A stretch of DNA of 64,000 nucleotides, taken from Humulus lupulus. Its lineage: Eukaryota > Streptophyta > Magnoliopsida > Rosales > Cannabaceae. The stretch is taken from contig NC_084794.1 of NCBI RefSeq assembly GCF_963169125.1, forward strand, positions 227,599,409 through 227,663,408. Direction: 5' to 3'. The notes beneath the pieces are model-generated. The model was given only the letters and a program-made list of their open reading frames with translations, searched no databases and was not told the origin of the DNA. Position 1 is the first letter of the stretch, and each line of letters opens with the position of its first letter. A program made the position numbers and the translations under genes. Below, one piece after another: positions 44,660-55,833 of the stretch.

Positions 44660-45904
44660 AAAAAATTATCATATATAATTTATATGTGTACTCAAAATAT
44701 GCACTCAAATATAATACGTAGAAAAATGACTATTTTTTTTAGCCAATCACATATTTTTAAATTAAAATCTACTATTATATAAAGTAATGTGGTATTAGTA
44801 TGTGTAATATTTGGTTACACAGTCAATACTCAATATCCTCTTACCTTGTCTTTGCTGCCAAAAGCAAAACAATTTTTATTTTGTTTTTCTTTTTTAAATT
44901 TAGGGAAAACGACAACATATATGTCTCACTTCTTGCTTTCCTTCTTTATTTTTCTTTAAATAAATAAATAAGTTACATCATTTGCTTTTTAGGGACCGCA
45001 TTACCTAGTTTAATTTTGATTTTGCCATTAACTACATTAGAATAAAATAAAATATAATAAACAGAGACGATGTAGAGTTCACATTTTATATATACTAGAA
45101 AATATAATTATTCTTTCCGACAGTTTTTTTTTTAAAATGATATGTTTTTAATTTTTTTTTTTTAGATTGTGTGGTAGGGAGTCATTTTTATACTAGCCAG
45201 TACAACATGCTCCTTATATAAATATATGAGTATATCCTAACCTTATTTTTTTTATGATAGAGTTTATTGTATAGCAAATCATTAAAGTGCTGAAAATAAA
45301 GTTTAAACACCTTGTTGTACGCATACTTTTATTTATATATTTATTATTATTATTTTTATACACTTTGCATATTTTTTTATAAAAAAAATTCTAAATTATG
45401 TATAAATAAATTTATGTTTTGTGTAAGAGTTATTTATGCTGATTATCTTTTATTTTTATAAATTAACTTTTATAACTCATGTTTTATCAAAATGTTAAAA
45501 TAGAAATAAATAAATAGATTATTTAAATACTCTATTTTGACTGATTACTCGTTTTAACATTTTATTTTTAAAAATTAACCTTTGGAATGTAAATTGTATG
45601 TATATAATATATGTTTAGTATAAAGGCTCACACCATTTTGAACATTCTATTTTAGTTGATTACCCGTTTAGACCCTTTATTTTAAAAAATTAAATTTTGG
45701 ATCCCATGTTTGGTCGATAACTTATTTGGACCTTTTATTCTATAATAATAAAATAAATTATTAAAAATTTGTCGAACAAATAGTTAATATTGAATTTTCA
45801 GAAATAATATTTGACTAAAATATAGTAGATCTGAATATATTTTCATTTTATACAATTGTATTGTAGTTTAATTTTTAAGTCTTTTAAATATATATTTATA
45901 GTAG
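44660..45904. other. AT-rich intergenic stretch
   Basis: No gene seen. A degenerate direct repeat with the phrase GATTAC-CGTTT---C---TTATTTT is present near 45540-45590 and 45656-45710. Many long A and T runs. Confidence 0.6.
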
Positions 45905-46015
45905 CGTACCAATTTTTATTTTTTTTGATCAAGAAGAATGAAGACTTCATTAATCAACTGAACAAAACCAACCTACAAACTCCTACAAAGGAGCTCAACA
46001 AAACGGACAAACAGA

Positions 46016-49000
46016 TTACAACATCAATCTCCTCAACAAATTTCTCTCAAGTCTACTATGGTTCCTATGTATAACAGTATGTAATCTATACTTCACTACA
46101 GCTTTAATATCATTTACAATATGAAAAATCGACCTGGAACAACCTTCAAACAGGCACTGATTCCTATTAAGCCAAATATAGTAGTTGACAGCTGCCAGGA
46201 CAGTGACCCTGATGCAGTGCACCAAACCGGTCATCCTCATGCTCAGCCAATTAACCCAACCTCTGAAATCTTTAGGCCAAGCAGCCACTCCTAACCAATC
46301 AAAAATCTGGTCAACAATTTGAGAAGATAAACTGCATTTGTAGAACAGATGATCATGAGATTCTGGGCTGATACCACAGACAGGGCAATCCAAAGTGACC
46401 AAGTCGAGATGAAGACGAACCAAATTGTCCCTGGTAAGAAGCTGGGAATTCACTATTTGCCACAGCATGAATCGGTGCTTAGGAACATTCAAAGAGTTCC
46501 AAACAGCTTTATAGTAGGAACACACCTGAGATTGAGGAACTAAACTGTTATAGAGAGCCGTAGCTTTGAATTTTCCAAAACACCCAGCAGCTTCAACATC
46601 TGCTTTAGGGAACCAACTTCTCAAGTAGCAGAGCTTGCGCCAGTACCAGCTAGTGTCTGGTTTAAGATCATACGACCAGAAAGGAGCACCTTTAAGATAG
46701 ATGGAGTTGATCCACTTGACCCACAGCAGGTCATTCTTAGTAGAAATGGCCCAGATAAATTTCGCAAGGATAGCTCGATTCCAATTAACCCCATTCTTGA
46801 AGCCAAGTCCCCCATAAGACTTCGGAAGACAAACCTTATCCCAGGAGGCAACATGAACTTTGCTCCTAGTTCCATTAGTGCCCCATAAAAAACCTCTACA
46901 CAATTTCTCAACCTCCTTAGTCACACTGTGAGGAAGAACAAAGATGCTCATCCAGTAGTTGCGAAGGCCAAATAACACAGAGTGAATTAATTGGATCCTT
47001 CCAGCAAAAGATAAATGCCGACTAGCCCAAGAATGCAGTCTTTGATTAATTTTCTTGATAATAATGCCACAATCTTCAGCTCTCCATTTAGTAGGCCTAA
47101 GAGGCACTCCCAAATATTTTAAAGGGAAATCTCCTTCTGTGAGTTGCAAGTCAGAAAGCATACTACTCCTCTCAGACGCCTGAACTCCACCAAAGAAAAC
47201 TTGCGATTTATCTTTACTGACAGCAAGCCCTGAAGTGTTGGTGAATTCGTCCAAAATTTCCTTTATAACTAACAGAGATTGTCTAGTACCTTTGCTAAAA
47301 AAAATTAAATCATCTGCAAAGCAGAGATTAATGAGATTTAAACTCTTACACATAGGATGAAATCTGAATAAAGAGTGATTCGCAGCTAGCTGAAGTCTTC
47401 TAGTCAGGTACTCCATGATAAGAACAAAGAGTAACGGGGATAAAGGGTCACCTTGTCTCAACCCTTTCTCGCCTTTGAAGCTGCCTTGCACCCTCCCATT
47501 CATAGACAGCGAATAAGTAGTAGACCGAACACAGATCATCACCCTCTGGACAAACTTACTAGGAAAGTTGAAAGCTGTAAGCAGAGCTTCAAGGAAATCC
47601 CAGCTGACTGTATCATAAGCTTTGCTTATGTCTATTTTGATAGTGCATCTCGGAGAAACTAGCTTTCTTTGATAATTTTTCAAAAGATCTTGCAAAATCA
47701 TTACATTATGAGCTAAGGACCTACCCTTAATGAAAGCTCCTTGGTTTTGGTTGACCAAAGAAGGCAGCACTTCCGCAAGCCTCAAACACATTAACTTGGC
47801 AATGCATTTGTAAACTGTAGAACAACACGCAATGGGGCGGTAATCAATAGCTCTAGAAGGACTATCCTTCTTAGGAATCAAGGATATCATCGTAGCATGA
47901 AATTCAGCAGGCATGTTCCCTGAGTTGAAGAAATCCAATATGGCATTGCAAAAGTCAGCTCCCAAAACAGGCCACATGGTTTTGAAAAATCCCGAACCAT
48001 ATCCATCTGGCCCTGGGGACTTATCATCCGGAATACTGAACAGCACATGTTTGATTTCCTTGATAGAGAACGGTTTCAGCACAGCAAGTTGTTGCTCCAA
48101 GCTAAGCTTAGCACCCTTTTCCATGCATTCATAGTTAAGCTTCATAGTAGTGGTACTCCTGCTCCCCATATACCCACGAAAATGAGTTAAAAAGTGATCT
48201 ACTACTTCAGAAAACTTATCGTTAATCATCCGCTGGTCATTAACAAAAGTAGCAATCCTGTTCTCCACCTTTCTTTTCTTCAGGTAAGCATGAAAGAAGG
48301 CAGTGTTCTCATCCCCTTGTTGAAGCCAATTAATCTTACTACGTTGTCTCAAAAAGCTGAAATACATCTTTTCAATCCTGCTTAAATTCTCAGCTGCATA
48401 CTTCTCTAAATGCTGATACTCTATGTCACTTGGATGCATTTGAGCCTGAAATCTAGCTTCAGTATATTTATTCCTGGCTTCAGTAAATGCTACCCCCACA
48501 TCACCAATAGCAGTCTTATTAAACTTCTTGAGAGAATGTTTTAATCTCATGAGTTTATAATAAAGACCTTTCAAACCCTTAACAGCCAAAGGCTTCTCCC
48601 AGCTGGCCAAAATAGTCCCTTTAAAATCTTGATGATCAGCCCAAAAATTAAAATAACGAAAAGGTTTAAACCCAATCTTCTCTGAAATAGAAGCTGCAAT
48701 GACACAAGAACAGTGATCAGAAGATGTCTCCCAAGCGAAATGAGCAAAAGAATGAGGGAAAATATCATGCCAATCCTCATTAACAAACGCATGGTCTATT
48801 CGCGAATATATTCTACTAGCTCCTTCTTGGTTGTTAGACCAAGTGAAAAACGAGCCAGTCCTTTTAAGAGCTTCCACATGAGCCTGAGCAAGCCACAAAT
48901 TAGAATCATTCAAGTCCTTCATAGCAATAGGAACCCCACCAACTCTATCATCACAATTGAACACTGCATTGAAGTCTCCAAGCAGAATCCAAGGCTTAAC

Positions 49001-49393
49001 AGAAAATTTAAGCTGCAAAAGATCCTCCCATAAACTTTTCCTCACATCAATGGTGTTTAACCCATACACAAATGTAGCACAAAAAGCAACATCCTGACCT
49101 GTCATTTTAACAAAGCAGTGCACAAACTGAGGGGATTCAGAGATGACAATCACTCTGACAAATTGCTTCCTCCAAATAATAAGCAACCGACCCTCAATAA
49201 CTGGGCTATTATAGCAATCCCAGCCACTGAATTTAGTCATCATCATTTCAGTAACCTTATTCTCCTTCAACTTAGTTTCAATCAAAGCTCCAACTCCTAT
49301 TTTATTCATACTACAGAAATCTAAAACAGAATTATGTTTATTCTTGTTATTAACTCCCCGAACATTCCAACTAGCAATATTACAATTATCCAT
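46016..49393 (-). CDS. L1 ORF2: AP-endonuclease / reverse transcriptase
   Basis: 1125 codons without interruption. The N-terminal endonuclease, which nicks target DNA, shows N10 (SWNVRG), E39 (IETKL), D140 and N142 (GDFNAV) and D226-H227 (SSDHC). The RT domain has CTIKIDISKAYDTVSWDF, GLRQGDPLSPLLF and the active site FADD at residues 692-695 (47309-47320). The C-terminal zf-RVT region has FMLWQIVNSQLLTRDNL and CPVCGISPESHDHLFYKC. All key residues are present, so the enzyme may be functional. The start overlaps the ORF1 stop by eight bases, suggesting translation by reinitiation or a similar mechanism. Confidence 0.95.
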   Translation of the reverse strand: MDNCNIASWNVRGVNNKNKHNSVLDFCSMNKIGVGALIETKLKENKVTEMMMTKFSGWDCYNSPVIEGRLLIIWRKQFVRVIVISESPQFVHCFVKMTGQDVAFCATFVYGLNTIDVRKSLWEDLLQLKFSVKPWILLGDFNAVFNCDDRVGGVPIAMKDLNDSNLWLAQAHVEALKRTGSFFTWSNNQEGASRIYSRIDHAFVNEDWHDIFPHSFAHFAWETSSDHCSCVIAASISEKIGFKPFRYFNFWADHQDFKGTILASWEKPLAVKGLKGLYYKLMRLKHSLKKFNKTAIGDVGVAFTEARNKYTEARFQAQMHPSDIEYQHLEKYAAENLSRIEKMYFSFLRQRSKINWLQQGDENTAFFHAYLKKRKVENRIATFVNDQRMINDKFSEVVDHFLTHFRGYMGSRSTTTMKLNYECMEKGAKLSLEQQLAVLKPFSIKEIKHVLFSIPDDKSPGPDGYGSGFFKTMWPVLGADFCNAILDFFNSGNMPAEFHATMISLIPKKDSPSRAIDYRPIACCSTVYKCIAKLMCLRLAEVLPSLVNQNQGAFIKGRSLAHNVMILQDLLKNYQRKLVSPRCTIKIDISKAYDTVSWDFLEALLTAFNFPSKFVQRVMICVRSTTYSLSMNGRVQGSFKGEKGLRQGDPLSPLLFVLIMEYLTRRLQLAANHSLFRFHPMCKSLNLINLCFADDLIFFSKGTRQSLLVIKEILDEFTNTSGLAVSKDKSQVFFGGVQASERSSMLSDLQLTEGDFPLKYLGVPLRPTKWRAEDCGIIIKKINQRLHSWASRHLSFAGRIQLIHSVLFGLRNYWMSIFVLPHSVTKEVEKLCRGFLWGTNGTRSKVHVASWDKVCLPKSYGGLGFKNGVNWNRAILAKFIWAISTKNDLLWVKWINSIYLKGAPFWSYDLKPDTSWYWRKLCYLRSWFPKADVEAAGCFGKFKATALYNSLVPQSQVCSYYKAVWNSLNVPKHRFMLWQIVNSQLLTRDNLVRLHLDLVTLDCPVCGISPESHDHLFYKCSLSSQIVDQIFDWLGVAAWPKDFRGWVNWLSMRMTGLVHCIRVTVLAAVNYYIWLNRNQCLFEGCSRSIFHIVNDIKAVVKYRLHTVIHRNHSRLERNLLRRLML

Positions 49394-50726
49394 TATTAGT
49401 AATAGCGATACCTAACTCCCTTGCCGCAGTTGGCACTGAACCCTTCACCAAACTAGTTCCTGAATCTTGCAAAATGCTAAAAGCATTCCCAGATGTCTTC
49501 ACTTCCTGTCTAGCTGAACCTGGTTTAGCATACTCTTGAGTTCCTTGCCCTTTTGCTTGAACTTTTCTTTTGGGAATAAGCCATTCTTTATCCTGATTAG
49601 GTGGTGCCTTATCTTTATTGTCCAGCTGATCAGAACTAACCCTTGCCACCTCCACCGAAGTCTTTAGATCCTGAGCATTGGAAGCTGCTTCAACCTTTTC
49701 TGCAAATTTCAGTTTCCCTTTAGTAACAATTTCCCCCTTACGACAGTCAGCCATAATATGCCCATACCCCGAGCAAAGCTTACACTTCACAGGAAGTTAT
49801 TCGTAATCAATGCCCTGCTCCACTAACTGACCATGTTCATTTAGAAATTGGATAATACGAGGAGGAGAATCCGTAATATCCATCTCAACCAAGACCCGAG
49901 CGAACTGGACTCTAGTATGATCCTTAGTATGTTGATCAACCATAATTGGTTTCCCAACAGTGCTAACTAAGGCACTTAAACTCTTGTTCCCCCAGTACTG
50001 TAGACCCAGGTCGTGTAATCGGATCCATAAGGGCACATATTTCACAAGTTTTAGAGCATTCAAATCCGCAGTCCAAGGCCTGATAATAACAGGCTTTCGA
50101 TCAAAATGAAGAACCCCTGACTCTAAGACCTGATTTCTTGTAGCATCATCATTGAATCTTACCATAATCAACCCCATTGTCATTCTAGCCACTTGTGCGA
50201 TCCCAAGATGTCCCCAAATTCGCTTAATGAAACCCTCAAAAACTGCCATAGGAGGATTTGCTCCCAAAACCATGCAGATAACAGCCGAACTCCAGCTAGC
50301 AGCCTGCATAAGCACCTCTTCTGGATCCACTTGAGCAATCCTCATCCCATTCTTGATTAGAGGCTCAGAATAGGAGAGCATTGGATCACGCCCAAACATG
50401 CTTTCCTTAGAAAAGGATTGCCAATGTGATTTCGCTGATTCATGGTAACTACCCTTGCCGATCTCAGAATCCGGCATCGTCTCCATCTCTTCAGCCCAAT
50501 TCGAACTGCTTTGAATGATCGGATCATCCATCGAACCAGTCAGATGCTCACGTCTACAAGTAGTCGGACTGTTTTCTCCTGAATTCACCACTTCTGCAAT
50601 GAGATTCAAACCAGTTGAGGAATCAGCACCATTCTCTACATCTTCTCCGTCATGCGCATCAAGTACAGAACCATGATCCGGCGACTGGGAAGCAGGCTTT
50701 CGAACCACTCTCTTCTTCTTCGCCAT
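49386..50726 (-). pseudogene. L1 ORF1 protein, one in-frame stop
   Basis: This is the RNA-binding chaperone of the LINE. It begins MAKKKRVVRKPAS and has an acidic N-terminal region. A DUF4283-type domain spans about residues 110-260 (WGHLGIAQVARMTMGLIMVR, VPLWIRLHDLGLQYWG). A zinc knuckle CKLCSGYGHIMADC (CX2CX4HX4C) lies near residue 313. A single TAA at 49797-49799, between GIDYE and LPVKC, interrupts the frame exactly between the two domains. Otherwise it is open for 446 codons. Its stop overlaps the start of ORF2 in ATGGATAA. Confidence 0.88.
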
Positions 50727-50777
50727 GGAAGAGAGAAAACAGGGAAACGCGCGCTCAAATATCTCGTACCAATTTTT

Positions 50778-51912
50778 TTTATTATATAATTATTTGTTTT
50801 ATTTTATTTATTTAAATATTAAGTGAATAATTGTTTGAATTAATTTAATTGTTTTATTTAATTATTTTGTGCTTGGTTGTAAATATGTTTTGATTTTGTG
50901 CGTGAGTGCATGGTAAGTGGAAGATCATACATAGTTGTGTGTGTGCAAGTGCATGACAAGTAATATAAACATGCAAGAGAGTAGACTTGAACCTAGACTA
51001 AATTATGAAAATGAGGATGTTTCCATGTTTAGGAAATTATATCATAAATGGAGAAGGTTCTAGAAATGCATGTGTTTATATTGTGAAAATGAAACAAAGA
51101 GAGAAATGGTGAGCAAGGAAGAGAGTTGTCATTTTTGGAGTTCCCATAACTCTAGATCAAGTCTTAGTAAAATAGTCATAACTTGAGATGTATGTGTCCG
51201 ATTTAGACAAAGTTGATACCGTTGGAAAGATAATTTGATAACCTACAACTTTGTACAAGAAACTATTCTCTAATTTGCAAGATATCATGGTAAAAATTGA
51301 GTCCCAATGTGGCAAGTCCTTAGAGCTGCGAAAATTATACTTTTCTTATTAGTGTGGAGAGCCAAGGATGGAAAGGGGGGGGGGGGGGGGGATGACTTTT
51401 GCAACTGCCATTTTGGATAGATCAAAATGTATTTATTTAATTAATTATTTTTTCTAGAATTAAATAAATTAATAAGAAATTAATTTTTTTCTTATTATTT
51501 TAGGAAACCTAGTACACACTATATATAGAACCTTAGAACCCTAGAAAGCATTTTGTTCATCATTTCTTAGAGGTAGCTGCTGAATTTACAAGGAGAGAAG
51601 AGAGAAAAGAAAAGAAAAAAAGGAAGAGAGGAAGAGATGGATTTCGATACCTAGGAGGAGCAAAGGTAATCTGATCTATTTTTTTTAATTCTCTAGCCTA
51701 TCCTCGTCATTAGCCTAGCCTAGATGTCAAAGGCTTAACCTATAGCTAGTGTGGTTTAACACTATCAAGGAGGTAACAGAAAATTCTACCTATTCATCTC
51801 TTTTTTTTGATGTTGTGATTTCTTGATTAGGTGATTTCATAGAAAGACATGATAGGGTTCTTGTATGCATATGTGTGTTATTATTTTCCTTTCCATATTC
51901 TAGATTATGTAT
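50778..51912. other. non-coding stretch, possibly part of a large LTR
   Basis: No protein-coding gene seen. The phrase CCGTTGGAAAGATAATTTG near 51219 resembles sequence often met in LTRs of plant chromoviruses, so this may be LTR DNA. TATATATAG near 51521 could be a TATA box. A run of 17 G lies at 51375-51391. The stretch continues beyond the inserted solo LTR at 53381. Confidence 0.4.
51375..51391. repeat. poly(G) run, 17 bases
   Basis: Seventeen consecutive G on +. Runs this long are uncommon and error-prone in sequencing, so the length is uncertain. Confidence 0.8.
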
Positions 51913-53380
51913 TGTGGATGCCAAAAATCCACCAAATAAAAAATCTCTAGTCCTTGGTTGGAACAGAGGGAAAAAGGTCACTTAATCATGCAATTGGACT
52001 CGAGCCTGTAGGCCTTTTTGAATACAGGAGATTGTCTCATGAGAAATGTGGATGCTCGAAATTCAACAGTTATAAAAAGGCCAAAAGCACGTGATAGGCT
52101 CCCATAAACGCCTCGTGGGTACGCCTGATATGCTACGGGCATATCGCACCAACTGTTTAAAGGCCCCATCTCGCGCCCCTGCACGACACGGCCTCGCGTG
52201 CCACCAAGGCCCTGGGCGCTGGCCGCGCGACACCACCAGGATCCGAGCGCTGGCCGTGCGACACCTCCAGGATCCGCGCGCGCTGGCCGCACGACACCAC
52301 CAGGATCTGCGCGCGTTGGCCGCGCGACACCATCAGATCCGCGCGTAGGGTGGCCTCGCCCCCAAGGGCTTCGCCCAAGGGTCACGCATGCCTAGTGGCC
52401 TCGCCCTCAAGGGCCTCACCTAAGGATCACGCATTCGTAGGGTGGCCTCGCCCAAGGGCCACGCGTGCCTAGTAGCCTCACCCTCAAGGGCCTCGTCCAA
52501 GGGCCACGCGTGCCTAGTGGCCTCGCCCAAGGGCCACGCGTGCCTAGTAGCCTCGCCCTCAAGGGCCTCACCCAAGGATCATGCATGCGTAGGGTGGCCT
52601 CGCCCCCAAGGGCCACGCGTGCCTAGTAGCCTTGTCCTCAAGGGCCTCGCCCAAGGATCATGCATGCGTAGGGTGGCCTCGCCCAAGGGCCACGCGTACC
52701 TAGTGGCCTCGCCCCCAAGGACCTCGCCTCGGCTGCGTCACGAGGGCCTCGCGGGGGAGCATCTCGCACCCTTCACCTCGAGATGCATCTCCTATGGAGA
52801 CCTGTGGAAACCCCACCATCTAGAAGTGAAAGCCCAAGTATGTCTCAGAAAGGTCATGTTGGTACAATCTTGTACGGGGTGTGGCTTTTAAGACCTCGTA
52901 CGCCTGACCATGGCACTCATGCAAGTCAAGTAGTTGGAGCACTGGGAGAGAAGGCCTAGCCTGCATGCTTCCAACCAGATGTCAGAGTCGACACCACTAC
53001 CACCTGCACCACTCCTCTGACAGTCGTACGGACGAGTAGTGGAGACATCCTCATGGTACCTGGCCATGTACTTGTACCAACAACACCACCTCTGAAACCA
53101 CTCTCCTGACAGCGTACTTATGTACCACCTGGTCCCCTGGACCACAATGTATCTAGGGCCATTATAGCCCACTATATAATGAACCCCAATTCCACATGGA
53201 AAGGGGTTGGAAAATTCATTGTAAGCTAAAGCTATTAAGCAATATACAGTTTTTCCTCCATTGTTGATCTGTGTTTATCCTTCTATAAGTCCATTCTAAG
53301 TTCTCATTTAAACATCACCTTGTTTACCTTTGAGTTTTCCGATCTAATTTCATTGACGAGATTTCACCGTCAACATGTAT
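51908..53380 (+). mobile_element. solo LTR of the gag-only element family
   Basis: A 1463-bp LTR (51913-53375) with a perfect TGTAT duplication (51908-51912 and 53376-53380). It starts TGTGGATGCCAAAAATCC and ends CACCGTCAACA. Both ends match, in inverse orientation, the LTRs at 55834-57258 and 60953-62608. A GC-rich tandem-repeat region occupies 52380-52730. A TATA-like TATATAATG lies near 53174. Confidence 0.93.
52380..52735. repeat. GC-rich tandem repeats inside the solo LTR
   Basis: Variants of AGGGTGGCCTCGCCCAAGGG and CCACGCGTGCCTAGTGGCCT alternate about nine times with a period of roughly 30-45 bp. They produce open but low-complexity frames on both strands, which I do not regard as genes. 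The upstream part (52195-52345) has a different repeat, GCTGGCCGCGCGACACCACC. Confidence 0.85.
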
Positions 53381-55833
53381 GTTAGAGTTTTATTTAATTT
53401 TCATAATTTATTTGTTTATGTATTTGATGAGGTGATTTTAGCATGAGCATAACCTAGGGTTCTTGTATGTAGCAAAAATATTGAGTATATGTGTGGTTAA
53501 TATTTTAAAATAGAAGCATGTTAGGATTCAATTTCTTTTAAAAGTTATGATTTTAGGTGGGTATATTAATATTGTGTTATTGTTGGTATAAATTAATTTT
53601 GATGCCTTGGTTCTATGTTGGATGATGCAAGTTTTGTTATTAGGAACATGCTAGTTTTGAATCTTGAAATTTTGTTAATATTGGCGAGTGTTGCCATGCT
53701 AGGAATTTCGGCCAAGAGAGAAAGAAATGAGTTCTAATTGTTGTTTTATTTTCATTTGTTCTTTGTTGATGTGATGAATGAAAGGCATGGTAATTTTTGG
53801 AATTTATTTTATTAATATAGTGTATGCATAATTCGACCAAGGGTATTAAAGAGGGTTTTAGTGTTTGTTTTGTTTCATGATCTTTATCTTGATTTATTAA
53901 GTGAAAAACATGTTAAATTTGTGGTATGTTTTGTTACTCCACTATGCTAGTTTCAACCTAGACTATTGTATGTAATGTGATGTTGTTTTTTAAATGTGTA
54001 AATGAGATTTAAGGATATTAGGGTCTGGCATAAGATGCTAGGAAGCATGTTAGACCTATCCATGTATTGTTGGAGTATTGTTAAGTGTTATTTGTTATTT
54101 TATGATTCCATGTTACTTGCTGAATTTTATTGTTAATATGTTTATTTAGCAAGCATGAGTAAAATGAGAATAACTTTTATCCCATAATTTCATGATATAT
54201 ACTAAAGATGAAAAAGATTAGTTTTGCATATCTTATTCTCTTATTTCTTTACGAAAAATCTATGATGTTATGTGAATTTGTATGCTTTAAAGATAAAGGT
54301 AATCAAATAAGTTACATGATGATTTTGTTTTTAAATTTATCAGAATAGCAAACATATGAATGTGATAGTAATTTTGAGCCATGAAGATAGTGTATGAATG
54401 AGCTATAGAATTATTCACAAGTTTTGAATTATTATGAATACCTTGATTTTATGTGATTTTGTGTTCTAGAAAGAGAATTAAAATAATTCACATTTTATTT
54501 TTAATTTAAAAAAAATGTTGTTTCTTATTTTATGGTTGAAATTGGAAGCATGATTAAAAAGTTGAGTAAGTATTTTGAAATATGATTTCTAAAATGAATT
54601 ATGATTATTATAGACAAGTTTATACCTTTGTCAATTTGAGCCATGAATTGTTGTGACTTGTATGAGATTTTTTAAATTAACCTTTATGCCTAATGTTGGA
54701 ATAATTTTAGGATGAAAAATAGTAGCAAGCATGATAGGAAACTAATGAGAAATTAATTTCAAAGTTTAATTAAGCTTGCTGATTTTTTGTAAATTTGTTA
54801 AGAAATAAAGAGCATGATAATTCCAACTTTGACTGAGTTTTTGAGACCGGTCTCACTTATGCATGTTACATGCAAGTGCATTTTTCTACATAATTATATG
54901 TTATTTGAGTAAGTCTAAGATCCTTGTTTCAAAATCATTGAGGATTGATGAGTAAAATGACATCATTTGTTTTCATGATTCCAAATGAGACTTTCAAGCA
55001 TATTTTGATGTAAGGAATATGCCAGAATTTAGAAAGTGGTGCAACTTGTGTGAGAAAGGTGCCACATGTGCATGGACCATGCACAAGTGGGATATGCTTG
55101 ACGTGTTTATGTTTGTTTTACATGATATTAAGACAAGTGTTTGATTGTTATTCTAGGCTTGTTGTGAAGTTGTCCAACTCTTAATATTGCTTGGACTTGA
55201 GGTAAGGAAGTTAGATAGATTTTCTTTCATTATGTTGGTGTTATGTTTAGCCTTTCCTTAAGTTTTATGCCTGTTGTTTGCAGCCAAAAAATGCTACAAC
55301 ATTTTGTCTATTATTTATGAGTTATATGATGTTGTCAGGAAGGTACAACATTCAGTGTTTGTTATTTCTGAATTTATATGTTGCTGTCATAATGCTACAA
55401 CATTCACTGATTATTGTTTTTGGAATAAATGATACTAATCTGATGTTACAACATTGAATAGTTTGATTTTTTGAATAAAAGGTTGTTGAATTTAAACACT
55501 ACAACATTTTATATGTTGTTGATTATGAATGCTACAACATAATTTTATGTGTTATGACAAGCTTATGAATTGTGATTATGTTGTGTATTGACATGCTATT
55601 AAGGTATGACGTAGCATCAAAACAGAAATGTTATTAAGGTATGACGTAATATTTGTGCCACTAAGGTATGACATAGTGTTGAGGATTAGGCTATAGATAA
55701 ACTTTGGTTTGTGATACAACTCAAGACAAAGATATGAGTAAATTAACCTTTAAGAATAGTTCAACACAAATTACATAAGCACAATAAGATAAGAGTTTAG
55801 AGTGGACCTTCCTTTGAAGAACAAACCCTAGTG
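53376..55833. other. AT-rich non-coding stretch with short recurrent motifs
   Basis: No gene seen in 2.4 kb. TGCTACAACATT-like phrases recur about every 40-70 bases between 55290 and 55540. TATTAAGGTATGACGTA recurs three times between 55597 and 55680. The phrase GGTTCTTGTATG after GATTAGGTGATTT-like DNA occurs on both sides of the solo LTR (51820-51870 and 53425-53475), so this region and 50778-51912 may be an old duplicated LTR. Confidence 0.4.

Larger units (their letters stand above)
45905..50777 (-). mobile_element. full-length L1-type LINE retrotransposon
   Basis: The 4.85-kb body (45918-50764) is flanked by a 13-bp target duplication CGTACCAATTTTT (45905-45917 and 50765-50777). On - it has a 38-base leader, ORF1, an overlapping ORF2 and a short A-rich tail (T-run on + at 45919-45926). 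The perfect duplication and the open ORF2 indicate a recent insertion. The organisation (ORF1 with DUF4283 and zinc knuckle, ORF2 with endonuclease, RT and C-terminal zinc domain) is standard for plant L1. Confidence 0.94.

Noticed and set aside
51590..51680. Possible host gene start (TATA box, purine-rich leader, ATG, GT donor)
   Set aside because: The ATG frame stops after a few codons and no downstream exon could be recognised.
52157..52891. Open frames on both strands in the solo LTR (up to 149 codons)
   Set aside because: Products of GC-rich tandem repeats. No domain, and length follows repeat number.
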